64,000 nt of DNA from Parvimonas sp000223315 (GCA_050262155.1 CP189843.1:558001-622000); one strand, 5' to 3'; shown: positions 1 through 8,422, numbered from the stretch's first letter. Notes: generated by a model not told the origin, from the letters alone. Program-made: numbers and translations.

Positions 1-1
1 G

Positions 2-40
2 TCTAATAAGTTCATAGTAAGAAGAAGAACTAAAAACTAA
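2..40 (+). CDS. rplB: Ribosomal protein L2, C-terminal end only
   Basis: The last 12 codons of a gene that starts before the window. The frame ending in TAA at 38-40 reads SNKFIVRRRTKN, the usual basic C-terminus of L2, a 50S protein near the peptidyl-transferase centre. It lies 16 nt before rpsS, which is the standard S10-operon order (rplB-rpsS-rplV-rpsC). Only the tail is visible, so the call rests on this short match plus context. Confidence 0.85.
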   Translation, partial: SNKFIVRRRTKN

Positions 41-56
41 TTAAGGAGGAAAACAA

Positions 57-341
57 ATGGGTAGATCTCTTAAAAAAGGACCATTTTGTGATGATCATCT
101 TTTAAAGAAAATAGATGCATTAAATAGTGCAGATGAAAAAAAAGTTGTAAAAACTTGGTCAAGAAGAAGTACAATTTTTCCACAATTTGTTGGACATACT
201 ATAGCTGTTCATGACGGAAGAAAGCACTTACCAATATATATTACTGACGATATGGTAGGACATAAACTTGGAGAGTTCGTTTTAACTAGAACTTACAAGG
301 GTCATGTTGGCAAAAACGAAAAAAATAGTAAAGTAAGATAA
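57..341 (+). CDS. rpsS: 30S ribosomal protein S19
   Basis: 94 residues, full family length. The N-terminus MGRSLKKGPF and the motif VGHTIAVHDGRKHLPIYITDDMVGHKLGEF split over residues 46-75 are diagnostic of S19, which sits in the 30S head with S13 and contacts 16S rRNA. An AAGGAGG site precedes the ATG. It is part of the S10 operon between rplB and rplV, and Arg codons are AGA like those of its neighbours. Confidence 0.98.
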   Translation: MGRSLKKGPFCDDHLLKKIDALNSADEKKVVKTWSRRSTIFPQFVGHTIAVHDGRKHLPIYITDDMVGHKLGEFVLTRTYKGHVGKNEKNSKVR

Positions 342-360
342 TAGATAAGGAGGAGATAAC

Positions 361-693
361 ATGCAAGCTAAAGCAATTGCAAAATATCAAAGAATTTCAC
401 CTCTTAAAGTAAACTTTATTTGTAGAGAAATAAGAGGAAAGCATGTAGATGAAGCTTTATCTATTCTAAGATTCACTCCTAAAGCGGGTGCTAGATTATT
501 AGAAAAGGTATTAAAATCAGCTGTTGCTAATGCAGAAAATAATCATAATTTAGATAGAAAAGACCTTTATGTATTAGAAGCTTATGCAAATGATGCTCCA
601 GTTATGAAAAGATGGAGACCAAAGGCTAAAGGTTCAGCTTACCCAATTTTGAAAAGATCAAGTCATATTGGTGTAACGGTAGCAGAAAGATAG
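361..693 (+). CDS. rplV: 50S ribosomal protein L22
   Basis: 110 residues, normal length. L22 lines the nascent-peptide exit tunnel. The MQAKAIAKYQRISPLKVN start and the conserved C-terminal segment around KRWRPKAKGSAYPILKRSSHI identify it; that loop region reaches into the tunnel and is where macrolide-resistance changes occur in other species. GGAGGAG lies just before the ATG. It is 19 nt after rpsS and 17 nt before rpsC. Confidence 0.98.
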   Translation: MQAKAIAKYQRISPLKVNFICREIRGKHVDEALSILRFTPKAGARLLEKVLKSAVANAENNHNLDRKDLYVLEAYANDAPVMKRWRPKAKGSAYPILKRSSHIGVTVAER

Positions 694-710
694 TATAAGG
701 AGGATAAAAA

Positions 711-1445
711 ATGGGTCAAAAAGTTAATCCTCATGGGTTAAGAGTTGGAATAATAAAAGATTGGGACTCAAGATGGTTTGCCGATAAAAAAGAATTTGGT
801 AATTTATTAGTAGAAGACCACAATATTCGTAAACTTGTTAAAAAAGAGGTAGCTCTTTCAGGAGTACCGAAAGTTGAAATAGAAAGATCAGCAAATAGAG
901 TAAAGGTAACAGTTTTTACTGCTAAACCTGGAATGGTAATTGGAAAATCAGGTGCTGGTGTTGAAGAATTAAGAGTTAAGATTGAAAAATTAACTGGTAA
1001 AAAAGTAATTGTTAATGTTGAAGAAGTTAAGAGACCTGATTTAAGCGCTCAATTAGTTGCTGAAAACATTGCTGGACAATTAGAAAGACGTGTATCTTTT
1101 AGACGTGCTATGAAACAAGCTATGCAAAGATCATTAAAATCAGGAGCAAAAGGAATTAAAACTGCTGTTTCTGGAAGACTTGGTGGAGCTGATATGGCTA
1201 GAACTGAAGGATATTCTGAAGGAACAATTCCTCTACAAACTTTAAGAGCAGACATTGAATATGGATTTGCTGAAGCTGATACAACTTATGGAAAATTAGG
1301 CGTAAAAGTTTGGTTATACAAAGGAGAAGTTCTTCCTGGAATGAAAGCTGCAGTTATTGAAGAAAAACCTGCAAAAAAAGATAGAAGAAACAAGAAAGAC
1401 AATAAGAAAAGATTTAATAAAACTGGTGCTAAGAAAGAAGCTTAG
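711..1445 (+). CDS. rpsC: 30S ribosomal protein S3
   Basis: 244 residues. S3 helps form the mRNA entry tunnel of the 30S head. The start MGQKVNPHGLRVGI, the KH-type RNA-binding motif around GMVIGKSGAGVEELR (about residues 74-90) and the C-terminal domain with GIKTAVSGRLGGADMAR identify it. The last ~30 residues form a Lys-rich tail (KKDRRNKKDNKKRFNK), longer than in many Firmicutes and probably disordered. S10-operon position. Confidence 0.98.
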   Translation: MGQKVNPHGLRVGIIKDWDSRWFADKKEFGNLLVEDHNIRKLVKKEVALSGVPKVEIERSANRVKVTVFTAKPGMVIGKSGAGVEELRVKIEKLTGKKVIVNVEEVKRPDLSAQLVAENIAGQLERRVSFRRAMKQAMQRSLKSGAKGIKTAVSGRLGGADMARTEGYSEGTIPLQTLRADIEYGFAEADTTYGKLGVKVWLYKGEVLPGMKAAVIEEKPAKKDRRNKKDNKKRFNKTGAKKEA

Positions 1446-1468
1446 TTGCCGGAAGGAGGAAAGAGTCT

Positions 1469-1903
1469 ATGTTAATGCCTAAGAGAGTAAAATATCGTAG
1501 AGTTCATAGAGGCAGAATGACTGGTAAAGCTCTAAGGGGAAATACAATTTCTTATGGAGAATTTGCAATTCAAGCATTAGAACCTTGCTGGATGACTGCA
1601 AACCAAATTGAATCTGCAAGACGTGCGATGACAAGATATATAAAAAGAGGCGGTAAGATCTGGATTAAAGTATTCCCTGATAAGCCTGTTACTAAAAAGC
1701 CTGCTGAAGTAAGAATGGGTTCTGGTAAAGGAGCTCCTGAATACTGGGTAGCAGTTGTTAAGCCAGGTAGAGTATTATTTGAAATGAGTGGAGTTCCAGT
1801 TGAAGTAGCTAGAGAAGCTATGAGACTTGCTGCACATAAACTACCTGTAAAGACTAAATTTATAACTCGTGAGATGAAGGAAGGTGAAGCTAATGAAAAT
1901 TAA
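1469..1903 (+). CDS. rplP: 50S ribosomal protein L16
   Basis: 144 residues. L16 helps place the A-site tRNA on the 50S subunit. The MLMPKRVKYRRVHRGRM start and the segment with RMGSGKGAPEYWVAVVKPGRV are typical. The start at 1469 follows GGAAGGAGG; a second in-frame ATG two codons on is also possible. Its 3' end overlaps the rpmC start by 11 nt, which suggests translational coupling. Confidence 0.98.
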   Translation: MLMPKRVKYRRVHRGRMTGKALRGNTISYGEFAIQALEPCWMTANQIESARRAMTRYIKRGGKIWIKVFPDKPVTKKPAEVRMGSGKGAPEYWVAVVKPGRVLFEMSGVPVEVAREAMRLAAHKLPVKTKFITREMKEGEANEN

Positions 1904-2099
1904 AGAAATTCGCCAAATGAATGATAGTGATTTACAAGCAAAATTAAAAGATTTAAAAGTAGAATTATTTAATTTACGTTTTCAATTAGCCACTGGACAA
2001 TTAGAAAATCCTATGAGAATTGGTGGCATTAGAAAAGATATAGCTCGTGTTAAGACTATTATCAGAGAACGTGAGCTTAATGCTGGAAAGGAGGCTTAA
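1893..2099 (+). CDS. rpmC: 50S ribosomal protein L29
   Basis: 68 residues from the ATG at 1893. That start was chosen over an in-frame GTG at 1884 because GAAGGAAGG lies at the right distance and MKIKEIRQM is the usual L29 N-terminus. L29 is a small two-helix protein near the exit tunnel and forms part of the docking site for trigger factor and SRP. The signature ELFNLRFQLATGQLENP is clear. It overlaps rplP by 11 nt and lies 6 nt before rpsQ. Confidence 0.95.
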   Translation: MKIKEIRQMNDSDLQAKLKDLKVELFNLRFQLATGQLENPMRIGGIRKDIARVKTIIRERELNAGKEA

Positions 2100-2105
2100 T
2101 ACTAT

Positions 2106-2360
2106 ATGGAAAGAAATAGTAGAAAAGTCATAATAGGAAATGTAGTTTCTAATAAAATGGATAAGACTATTGTTGTAGAAGTTGCAACTTTTGTATCTCA
2201 CCCACTTTATAAAAAACAAATGAAAAAGACTACAAAATTTAAAGCACATGATGAAAATAACGAATGTTTAATTGGTGATAGAGTTAAAATTATGGAAACA
2301 AGACCTCTTTCAAGAGAAAAGAGATGGAGACTTGTTGAGATACTTGAAAGAGTAAAATAA
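2106..2360 (+). CDS. rpsQ: 30S ribosomal protein S17
   Basis: 84 residues. S17 is an OB-fold protein that binds 16S rRNA early in 30S assembly. The motifs VVSNKMDKTIVVEV (about residues 12-25) and GDRVKIMETRPLS (about 57-69) are the family signature. The ribosome site GGAAAGGAGG lies inside the end of rpmC, only 6 nt separate the genes, and the pair is probably coupled. Confidence 0.98.
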   Translation: MERNSRKVIIGNVVSNKMDKTIVVEVATFVSHPLYKKQMKKTTKFKAHDENNECLIGDRVKIMETRPLSREKRWRLVEILERVK

Positions 2361-2384
2361 TTTTCATCTGGAAAGGAGTATCGT

Positions 2385-2753
2385 ATGATTCAAACAGAAA
2401 GTCGTTTAAAAGTTGCTGACAACTCTGGCGCTAAAGAACTTCTTGTTATCAGAGTACTTGGTGGTACTAATAAGAAATATGCAAAAGTTGGCGATATAGT
2501 AGTTTGTACTGTTAAAAGTGCTACACCAGGTGGAGTTGTTAAGAAAAGTGACGTTGTAAAAGCGGTAATTGTTAGAACAACAAATAGTATAAAGAGAAAT
2601 GATGGAAGCTACATTAGATTTGATGATAATGCAGCGGTAATTATAAAAGATGATAAGAACCCAGTTGGTACAAGAATTTTCGGTTCAGTTACAAGAGAGC
2701 TTAGAGCTGGTAACTTTATGAAAATTATATCTCTTGCACCTGAAGTATTATAA
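2385..2753 (+). CDS. rplN: 50S ribosomal protein L14
   Basis: 122 residues, exactly the family length. L14 is a beta-barrel at the 30S interface. The MIQTESRLKVADNSGAKEL start and the GSVTRELRAGNFMKIISLAPEVL end are strongly conserved. This is the first gene of the classical spc block, but there is no terminator or clear promoter in the 24-nt gap after rpsQ, so S10 and spc genes look co-transcribed here. Confidence 0.98.
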   Translation: MIQTESRLKVADNSGAKELLVIRVLGGTNKKYAKVGDIVVCTVKSATPGGVVKKSDVVKAVIVRTTNSIKRNDGSYIRFDDNAAVIIKDDKNPVGTRIFGSVTRELRAGNFMKIISLAPEVL

Positions 2754-2767
2754 TAGGAGGTGTTAGA

Positions 2768-3079
2768 ATGAAAATTAAATCTGGAGATACTGTTATTGTA
2801 ATTGCAGGAAAAGATAAAGGAAAAACTGGAAAAGTACTTAAAACTTTAGTTAAAGAAAATAGAGTAATAGTTCAAGGAGTAAACATTCAAACTAAACACA
2901 AGAAAGCTAAGAGTCCTAAAGATGAAGCTGGCTTATTAAAAATTGAAGGAAGTATTGATGTTTCAAATGTAATGTACTTTGACACTAAAGTAAATAAACC
3001 TTCTAGAATTGGTTATTCTCTTGAAGGAGATAAAAAAGTTAGAATCAGTAAAAAAAGTGGTTCAAAAATAGATAAATAG
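2768..3079 (+). CDS. rplX: 50S ribosomal protein L24
   Basis: 103 residues. L24 is an assembly initiator of the 50S subunit. A KOW motif near the N-terminus (KSGDTVIVIAGKDKGKTGKVL, residues 4-24) and the segment GVNIQTKHKKAKSP identify it. TAGGAGGTG precedes the ATG. Normal spc-operon position between rplN and rplE. Confidence 0.97.
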   Translation: MKIKSGDTVIVIAGKDKGKTGKVLKTLVKENRVIVQGVNIQTKHKKAKSPKDEAGLLKIEGSIDVSNVMYFDTKVNKPSRIGYSLEGDKKVRISKKSGSKIDK

Positions 3080-3098
3080 TTGAAAGGAGGAATCTTAA

Positions 3099-3641
3099 GT
3101 GACTTCCAGAATGCAAGTTAAATATAAAGAAGAAATAGTTTCTGCTTTAATGGAACGTTTTAAATATAAAAATATTATGGAGGTTCCTAAACTTAATAAG
3201 ATAGTTATCAACATTGGTTTAGGTTCAGCTAAAGATAATCCAAAAGTTTTAGAAAGCGCTTTAAGAGATTTGGAAATTATTTCAGGTCAAAAGCCTGTAA
3301 TAACTACTGCTAAAAAATCAATTGCAAATTTCAAATTAAGAGAAGGTATGAAAATTGGTACTAAAGTAACTCTTAGAGGAGAAAAAATGTATGATTTTCT
3401 AGATAGATTAGTTAATATTGCTCTTCCACGTGTAAGAGACTTTAGAGGTGTTAGCGCATCAAGCTTTGATGGAAGAGGAAATTACGCATTAGGTATAAAA
3501 GAACAATTAATATTCCCAGAAATCGTATATGATATGATTGATCAAATAAGAGGAATGGATATTATAATAGTTACTACTGCTAAGACTGATGAAGAGTCTA
3601 AAGCACTTTTAGAGCTATTAGGAATGCCTTTTAAAAAGTAG
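3099..3641 (+). CDS. rplE: 50S ribosomal protein L5
   Basis: 180 residues. L5 binds 5S rRNA with L18 and forms an intersubunit bridge. Signatures are NKIVINIGLG, ISGQKPVITTAKKSIA, and FRGVSASSFDGRGNYALGIKEQ. The start is GTG at 3099, placed by AAAGGAGG 9 nt upstream. Length and position are standard. Confidence 0.97.
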   Translation: MTSRMQVKYKEEIVSALMERFKYKNIMEVPKLNKIVINIGLGSAKDNPKVLESALRDLEIISGQKPVITTAKKSIANFKLREGMKIGTKVTLRGEKMYDFLDRLVNIALPRVRDFRGVSASSFDGRGNYALGIKEQLIFPEIVYDMIDQIRGMDIIIVTTAKTDEESKALLELLGMPFKK

Positions 3642-3657
3642 TAGGGGGAGAAATTTA

Positions 3658-3927
3658 ATGGCTAAAAAATCAATGGTACAACGTGAATTAAAACGTCAAA
3701 AGTTAGTTGAAAAATATGCTGCAAAACGTGCAGAATTAAAAGCCAAAGGGGACTATGTTGGATTAAGCAAATTACCAAGAAATGCTTCACCAACTCGTTT
3801 ACACAATCGTTGTAAAATAACTGGACGTCCTCATGGATACATTGGAAAATATGGAATCAGCCGTATTGTGTTCCGTGAATTAGCTTACAAGGGAGAAATT
3901 CCTGGCGTTAAAAAGGCTAGTTGGTAA
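3658..3927 (+). CDS. rpsN: 30S ribosomal protein S14, zinc-independent type
   Basis: 89 residues. S14 sits in the 30S head and is needed late in assembly. This is the long, zinc-free form: MAKKSMVQRELKRQKLV, then NRCKITGRPHGYIGKYGISRI, with one cysteine and no paired CxxC motifs. Firmicutes usually carry the ~61-residue four-cysteine form at this spc position. Codon use is odd: 8 of 9 arginines are CGT and one is AGA, while rpsH next door uses AGA almost only. Both facts point to replacement by transfer from another lineage (inference). The ribosome site (GGGGGAG) is also unlike the AAGGAGG of its neighbours. Confidence 0.96.
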   Translation: MAKKSMVQRELKRQKLVEKYAAKRAELKAKGDYVGLSKLPRNASPTRLHNRCKITGRPHGYIGKYGISRIVFRELAYKGEIPGVKKASW

Positions 3928-3951
3928 TATTAAATAAAGGAGGAAGCTTAT

Positions 3952-4347
3952 ATGATGACTGATCCTATAGCAGATATGCTTACAAGAATTAGAAATGGTA
4001 ATAACGCAAGACATTCATCTGTTGAAATACCTGCATCAAAAATGAAAAAGAATCTTGTACAGATTTTATTAGATGAAGGTTTTATTGAAGGATATAATGT
4101 AATTGAAGATGACAAACAAGGAATCATCACAGTTGACTTAAAATATGGAAAAAACAACGAAAAAGTTATTTCAGGACTTAAGAGAATTTCAAAACCGGGT
4201 TTAAGAGTTTATGCTAGAAGCCATGAAATTCCTAAAGTTTTAGGAGGACTTGGAATTGCAATTATCTCAACATCAAAGGGAGTTGTAACTGATAAAGTTG
4301 CTAGAAAAGAAGGTATTGGTGGAGAGGTTCTTTGTTACGTTTGGTAA
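3952..4347 (+). CDS. rpsH: 30S ribosomal protein S8
   Basis: 131 residues. S8 binds helix 21 of 16S rRNA and in many bacteria represses the spc operon. MTDPIADMLTRIRN near the start and the C-terminal ISTSKGVVTDKVARKEGIGGEVLCYVW are characteristic. Two consecutive ATG codons (3952 and 3955) both suit the AAAGGAGGA site. Arginine is AGA throughout, in contrast to rpsN just upstream. Confidence 0.97.
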   Translation: MMTDPIADMLTRIRNGNNARHSSVEIPASKMKKNLVQILLDEGFIEGYNVIEDDKQGIITVDLKYGKNNEKVISGLKRISKPGLRVYARSHEIPKVLGGLGIAIISTSKGVVTDKVARKEGIGGEVLCYVW

Positions 4348-4381
4348 CATGTTTAAGGATTAAAACTAAGGAGGTAAACCA

Positions 4382-4921
4382 ATGTCAAGAATTGGATTAA
4401 AACCAATTGTTGTTCCTGCTGGAGTTGAGGTAATCTTAGGTGAAGAAAACTTTGTTGAAGTAAAAGGACCTAAAGGAAAATTAGCTCAACAATTATGCAG
4501 TGAAATGAACATTAAGATAGAAGGAGATACAATAAATATAGAACGTCCTTCTGAAATAAAAAGACATAAATCACTTCATGGTTTAACAAGAACTCTTCTT
4601 GCTAACATGATTGAAGGTGTTTCAAAGGGATTTACTAAAACTTTGATTATAGAAGGAACTGGATATAGAGCAGCTAAGGCTGGAAACAAATTAACTTTAA
4701 ACTTAGGATATTCTCATCCAATTGAAATATTAGATCCAGAAGGAATTACTGTAGAAGTTCCTGAACCTACTAAGATAGTGATTAATGGTATAGATAAACA
4801 AAAACTTGGAAACTTTGCAGCTAATATTCGTGCTCATAGAAGACCTGAGCCATACAAAGGTAAAGGTGTAAGATATGAAGGAGAATACATCAGACGTAAA
4901 GTTGGTAAGACTGGTAAATAG
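4382..4921 (+). CDS. rplF: 50S ribosomal protein L6
   Basis: 179 residues, two tandem homologous domains. L6 is at the factor-binding region near the sarcin-ricin loop. MSRIGLKPIVVPAGV at the start, VEVKGPKGKL (about residues 26-35) and the C-terminal RRPEPYKGKGVRYEGEYIRR are diagnostic. The 34-nt gap after rpsH is among the larger ones in this cluster but holds only a ribosome site (AAGGAGG). Confidence 0.98.
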   Translation: MSRIGLKPIVVPAGVEVILGEENFVEVKGPKGKLAQQLCSEMNIKIEGDTINIERPSEIKRHKSLHGLTRTLLANMIEGVSKGFTKTLIIEGTGYRAAKAGNKLTLNLGYSHPIEILDPEGITVEVPEPTKIVINGIDKQKLGNFAANIRAHRRPEPYKGKGVRYEGEYIRRKVGKTGK

Positions 4922-4937
4922 AAAGGAGTGAAATTTA

Positions 4938-5303
4938 ATGTTAAAGCAAATTAACAAAAATGAAAATAGAAAAGCAAGACATGCTAGAGTAAGAAAAAAA
5001 GTTTCTGGAACTCCTGAAAAACCAAGATTAAATTTATATAGAAGTAATACTAATATATATGCTCAAATTATAGACGATACTAAAGGTGTAACTTTAGTTT
5101 CAGCTTCAACTTTAGATAAAGAATTCGCTTCATTAGAATCAAAATCAAATAAAGAAGCTGCTAAGGCTGTAGGTCTTGCAATTGGCAAAAAAGCAGTTGA
5201 AAAAGGCATTACAGAAGTAGTTTTTGATAGAAGTGGATATTTATATCACGGAAAAGTTAAAGAGTTAGCTGAAGGTGCCAGAGAAGCTGGACTTAAATTT
5301 TAG
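4938..5303 (+). CDS. rplR: 50S ribosomal protein L18
   Basis: 121 residues. L18 binds 5S rRNA together with L5 and L25. The basic N-terminal arm (KNENRKARHARVRKKVSGT), LNLYRSNTNIYAQIIDD and the C-terminal FDRSGYLYHGKVKELAEGAREAGL match the family. A GAAAGGAGTG site precedes the ATG. Normal spc order. Confidence 0.98.
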   Translation: MLKQINKNENRKARHARVRKKVSGTPEKPRLNLYRSNTNIYAQIIDDTKGVTLVSASTLDKEFASLESKSNKEAAKAVGLAIGKKAVEKGITEVVFDRSGYLYHGKVKELAEGAREAGLKF

Positions 5304-5320
5304 TATCAGGAGGGTAATTA

Positions 5321-5827
5321 ATGGAACTTTTAATTAAAGAAGTAGAAGGATTAGAATTAGAAGAAAGAGTAGTTGCCATCAACCGTGTTACTAAAGTAGT
5401 AAAAGGTGGTAGAAACTTTAGATTTAGTGCTCTTGTAGTAGTAGGAGATGGAAACGGACATGTTGGTGTTGGTGTTGGTAAAGCACTTGAAGTTCCTGAA
5501 GCTATTAGAAAAGGTGTACAAGATGCTAAGAAACATGTAATTAGAGTACCTCTTGTAAACACTACAATTCCTCATGAAATTGTTGGAGTTTTTGGAGCTG
5601 GTAGAGTTTTATTAAAACCTGCTGGAGCCGGTACTGGAGTTATCGCTGGTGGTCCTGTTCGTGCGGTTTGTGAACTTGCAGGAATTAAAGATGTAAGAAG
5701 TAAGTCTTTAGGAACTACTAATGCTAGAAATATAGTTAATGCAACTATGGAAGGGTTAAAGAATCTTAAGAGAGCTGAAGATATAGCTAGATTAAGAGGA
5801 AAATCCGTAGAAGAAATATTAGGTTAA
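5321..5827 (+). CDS. rpsE: 30S ribosomal protein S5
   Basis: 168 residues. S5 acts in decoding fidelity and at the mRNA entry site. The double-stranded RNA-binding N-terminal domain has ERVVAINRVTKVVKGGRNFRF (about residues 15-35), followed by VVVGDGNGHVGVGVGKA, and the C-terminal domain carries GVIAGGPVRAVCELAGIKDV. It is preceded by CAGGAGGG and followed after 14 nt by rpmD. Confidence 0.98.
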   Translation: MELLIKEVEGLELEERVVAINRVTKVVKGGRNFRFSALVVVGDGNGHVGVGVGKALEVPEAIRKGVQDAKKHVIRVPLVNTTIPHEIVGVFGAGRVLLKPAGAGTGVIAGGPVRAVCELAGIKDVRSKSLGTTNARNIVNATMEGLKNLKRAEDIARLRGKSVEEILG

Positions 5828-5841
5828 GGGGGGCTTTTAAA

Positions 5842-6021
5842 ATGGCAAAGCTCAAAATAACACTTAAAAAGAGTAAAATTGGTAGAATAGAAAAACATAT
5901 TAAAAATGTTGAAGCTTTAGGTTTAAAAAAAGTTGGTCAAACAGTTGTTAAGGAAGATACTCCATCAATTAGAGGTATGATCAATAAAATAAGTTTTATG
6001 CTTGAAGTTGAAGAAATTTAA
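5842..6021 (+). CDS. rpmD: 50S ribosomal protein L30
   Basis: 59 residues. It begins MAKLKITLKKSKIGR and contains ALGLKKVGQTVVKEDTPSI, the core of bacterial L30, a 50S protein built as a ferredoxin-like fold. The ribosome site is the G-rich AAGGGGGG. It fills the space between rpsE and rplO, as expected for the spc operon, and ends 13 nt before rplO. Confidence 0.95.
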   Translation: MAKLKITLKKSKIGRIEKHIKNVEALGLKKVGQTVVKEDTPSIRGMINKISFMLEVEEI

Positions 6022-6034
6022 GGAGGTATAAAGC

Positions 6035-6484
6035 GTGAAGTTACATGATTTAAGACCTGCTGAAGGTGGAGGCTCAAAAGCAAAAAAGAGACTTGGTAGA
6101 GGTTACGGTTCTGGACTTGGTAAATACGGCGGTAAAGGACGTGACGGTCAAAATTCAAGATCAGGTGGTGGAGTAAGACCTGGATTTGAAGGTGGACAAA
6201 TGCCACTATTTAGAAGACTTCCAAAAAGAGGTTTTACAAATATTTTTGCTAAAGAATATGCAGAAGTAAATGTAGAACAATTAAATATTTTTGAAGATGG
6301 TACAGAAGTTACTGAAGAATTAATATTTGAAGTTAATTTAGCTAAAAAAGCTAAGGCAAAAGATGGTGTTAAGATTTTAGGTAATGGAGAATTAACTAAA
6401 AAATTGACTGTATCTTGCAGTAAATTTACAAAGAGTGCTATCGAAAAAATTGAGAGCACTGGAGGAAAGGTAGAGGTGATCTAA
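6035..6484 (+). CDS. rplO: 50S ribosomal protein L15
   Basis: 149 residues. L15 is a late-assembly 50S protein with a long extended N-terminal arm. The GTG start at 6035 follows AAGGAGGT, and the protein starts MKLHDLRPAEGG. The Gly/Arg/Lys-rich arm (GRGYGSGLGKYGGKGRDGQ) and GFEGGQMPLFRRLPKRGF are typical. It ends 1 nt before secY, so the two are probably translationally coupled. Confidence 0.97.
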   Translation: MKLHDLRPAEGGGSKAKKRLGRGYGSGLGKYGGKGRDGQNSRSGGGVRPGFEGGQMPLFRRLPKRGFTNIFAKEYAEVNVEQLNIFEDGTEVTEELIFEVNLAKKAKAKDGVKILGNGELTKKLTVSCSKFTKSAIEKIESTGGKVEVI

Positions 6485-6485
6485 T

Positions 6486-7763
6486 ATGTTCAAGACTCTA
6501 TCAAATGCGTGGAGAATAAAAGAAATCAGAAGTAAAATGATTTTTACACTATTGATGATTGTTGTTTATAGACTTGGTAATATTATTCCAATTCCTTTTA
6601 TGGACAAAACAGTTGTTAATAAACTTATGAGCAGTAATGCAGGCGGTTTAGTAAATTTATTAGATTTACTTGCCGGAGGTAGTTTAAAACAAATGAGCGT
6701 ATTTGCTCTTAGTATTTATCCATATATTACAGCATCAATAGTTGTTCAACTTCTTACTATTGCATTCCCAAGACTTGGTGAAATTGCAAGAGATGGGGAA
6801 ATGGGTAGAAAAAAAGTTGCAAAATATACTAAAATAGGCGCAGTAATACTTGGAATATTTGAAGCTATGGCAATAGCAAATGGACTTTTTGCAAAAGCAA
6901 TAGTTGCTAAAGGATATATTCAATCAGCATTGATTATTACATCTTTATTAGCAGGTTCTATGTTCTTAGTTTGGTTAGGTGAAATGATTACTGAAAAAGG
7001 AATAGGTAATGGTATTTCAATTATTATCTTCCTTGGTATTGTTTCTAACTTACCAACACAAATTGGAACATTTATTTATGGAATTGCGACTGGAACAGTT
7101 GGAATTTTAACAATAATAGGTGTTATACTTGCGGCTATAGCAATAGTTGTAATTGTTGTACTTATAAATGAAGGTGAAAGAAAAATTACAGTTCAATATG
7201 CTAAGAAAGTTGTTGGAAGGAAGATGTATGGTGGACAAGCTACTCACATTCCTGTAAAAGTTAATATGAGTGGTGTAATGCCGGTAATCTTTGCGTCATC
7301 TTTATTAGCTATGCCACAAACTCTTTCATTATTATTTTCTGGTGGAACTCCAAATTGGATTAGTTCATACTTAACAGTTGAAGGTTCAGTTGGTGTGTAT
7401 GTATATTCAATATTGAATTTTATGTTGATTATATTGTTTGGATTCTTTTATTCATCAATTCAATTTAATACTGTTGAATACGCAAAAAATTTACAACAAT
7501 ATGGTGGATTTATTCCAGGAATTAGACCTGGTAAACCTACCGGAGAATATTTACAAAAAATATCAAATAGAATTACTTTCTCAGGTTCTATTATATTAGC
7601 TTTAATTGCTTCAGCACCAATAGTTATTTCACGTTTGAGTGGAATGAAAATAAATTTTGGTGGAACATCAGTTATAATTATAGTTGGTGTAGTAATAGAA
7701 ACAATGAAGCAAATAGAATCTATGATGTTAATGAGACACTATAAAGGTTTTTTGAATAAATAG
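6486..7763 (+). CDS. secY: Protein translocase subunit SecY
   Basis: 425 residues, ten predicted membrane helices. SecY is the channel of the Sec translocon, working with SecE, SecG and SecA. The N-terminal MFKTLSNAWRIKEIRSKM, the plug region after GGLVNLLDLLAGGSL, the GEMITEKGIGNGISIIIF segment and the cytosolic loops INEGERKITVQYAKK and QQYGGFIPGIRPGKPT are all present. Its ribosome site overlaps the end of rplO. Confidence 0.98.
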   Translation: MFKTLSNAWRIKEIRSKMIFTLLMIVVYRLGNIIPIPFMDKTVVNKLMSSNAGGLVNLLDLLAGGSLKQMSVFALSIYPYITASIVVQLLTIAFPRLGEIARDGEMGRKKVAKYTKIGAVILGIFEAMAIANGLFAKAIVAKGYIQSALIITSLLAGSMFLVWLGEMITEKGIGNGISIIIFLGIVSNLPTQIGTFIYGIATGTVGILTIIGVILAAIAIVVIVVLINEGERKITVQYAKKVVGRKMYGGQATHIPVKVNMSGVMPVIFASSLLAMPQTLSLLFSGGTPNWISSYLTVEGSVGVYVYSILNFMLIILFGFFYSSIQFNTVEYAKNLQQYGGFIPGIRPGKPTGEYLQKISNRITFSGSIILALIASAPIVISRLSGMKINFGGTSVIIIVGVVIETMKQIESMMLMRHYKGFLNK

Positions 7764-7780
7764 TTTATAGGAGATAAAAT

Positions 7781-8422
7781 ATGAGACTAATTTTGTTAGG
7801 ACCCCCGGGAGCAGGAAAGGGAACTCAAGCGTCAAGTATCGTTGCGGAATATGGAATAACTCATATTTCAACAGGAGATATTTTTAGACATAATATTAAA
7901 AATGAAACAGAACTTGGAAAAAAAGTAAAGTCTTATTTAGACAATGGTCAATTAGTACCGGATGAACTTACTATTGATTTAGTTTGGGATAGACTTTCTA
8001 AAGAAGACTGTAAAAATGGTTTTTTACTAGATGGTTTTCCAAGAACTATTAATCAAGCGAAAGCTTTACAAAAAGGCTTAGAAGAGAGAGGTCTTAAGCT
8101 AGATAGAGTTATAAACATTGATGTTGATAAGAATATTTTAGTAAAAAGACTTTCAGGAAGAAGAGTTTGTAAAAATTGTGGTGAAACATATCATGTAGAT
8201 AACAAACCATCTGAAAAAGAAGGAGTTTGTGATAAATGTTCCGGAGAAGTTATTCAAAGAGCAGATGATAATGAAAAGACTGTATTAGATCGTATAGAAG
8301 TTTATGAAAGTCAGACTTTTCCACTAATTGATTTTTACAAGAATTTAGGATTGATTTTAACTGTTGATGGTACTTTGTCTATTGAGGATGTCTTTTCACA
8401 AATTAAGGAGTCTCTTTCTTAA
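7781..8422 (+). CDS. adk: Adenylate kinase (zinc-lid type)
   Basis: 213 residues. Catalyses 2 ADP to ATP + AMP. The P-loop GPPGAGKGTQ is at residues 7-16, the NMP-binding part has STGDIFR (30-36), and DGFPRT is at 84-89. The LID domain holds Cys130, Cys133, Cys150 and Cys153, the four-cysteine zinc site common in Gram-positive bacteria. It follows secY as usual. Methionine aminopeptidase (map), which normally follows adk, is absent here. Confidence 0.98.
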   Translation: MRLILLGPPGAGKGTQASSIVAEYGITHISTGDIFRHNIKNETELGKKVKSYLDNGQLVPDELTIDLVWDRLSKEDCKNGFLLDGFPRTINQAKALQKGLEERGLKLDRVINIDVDKNILVKRLSGRRVCKNCGETYHVDNKPSEKEGVCDKCSGEVIQRADDNEKTVLDRIEVYESQTFPLIDFYKNLGLILTVDGTLSIEDVFSQIKESLS

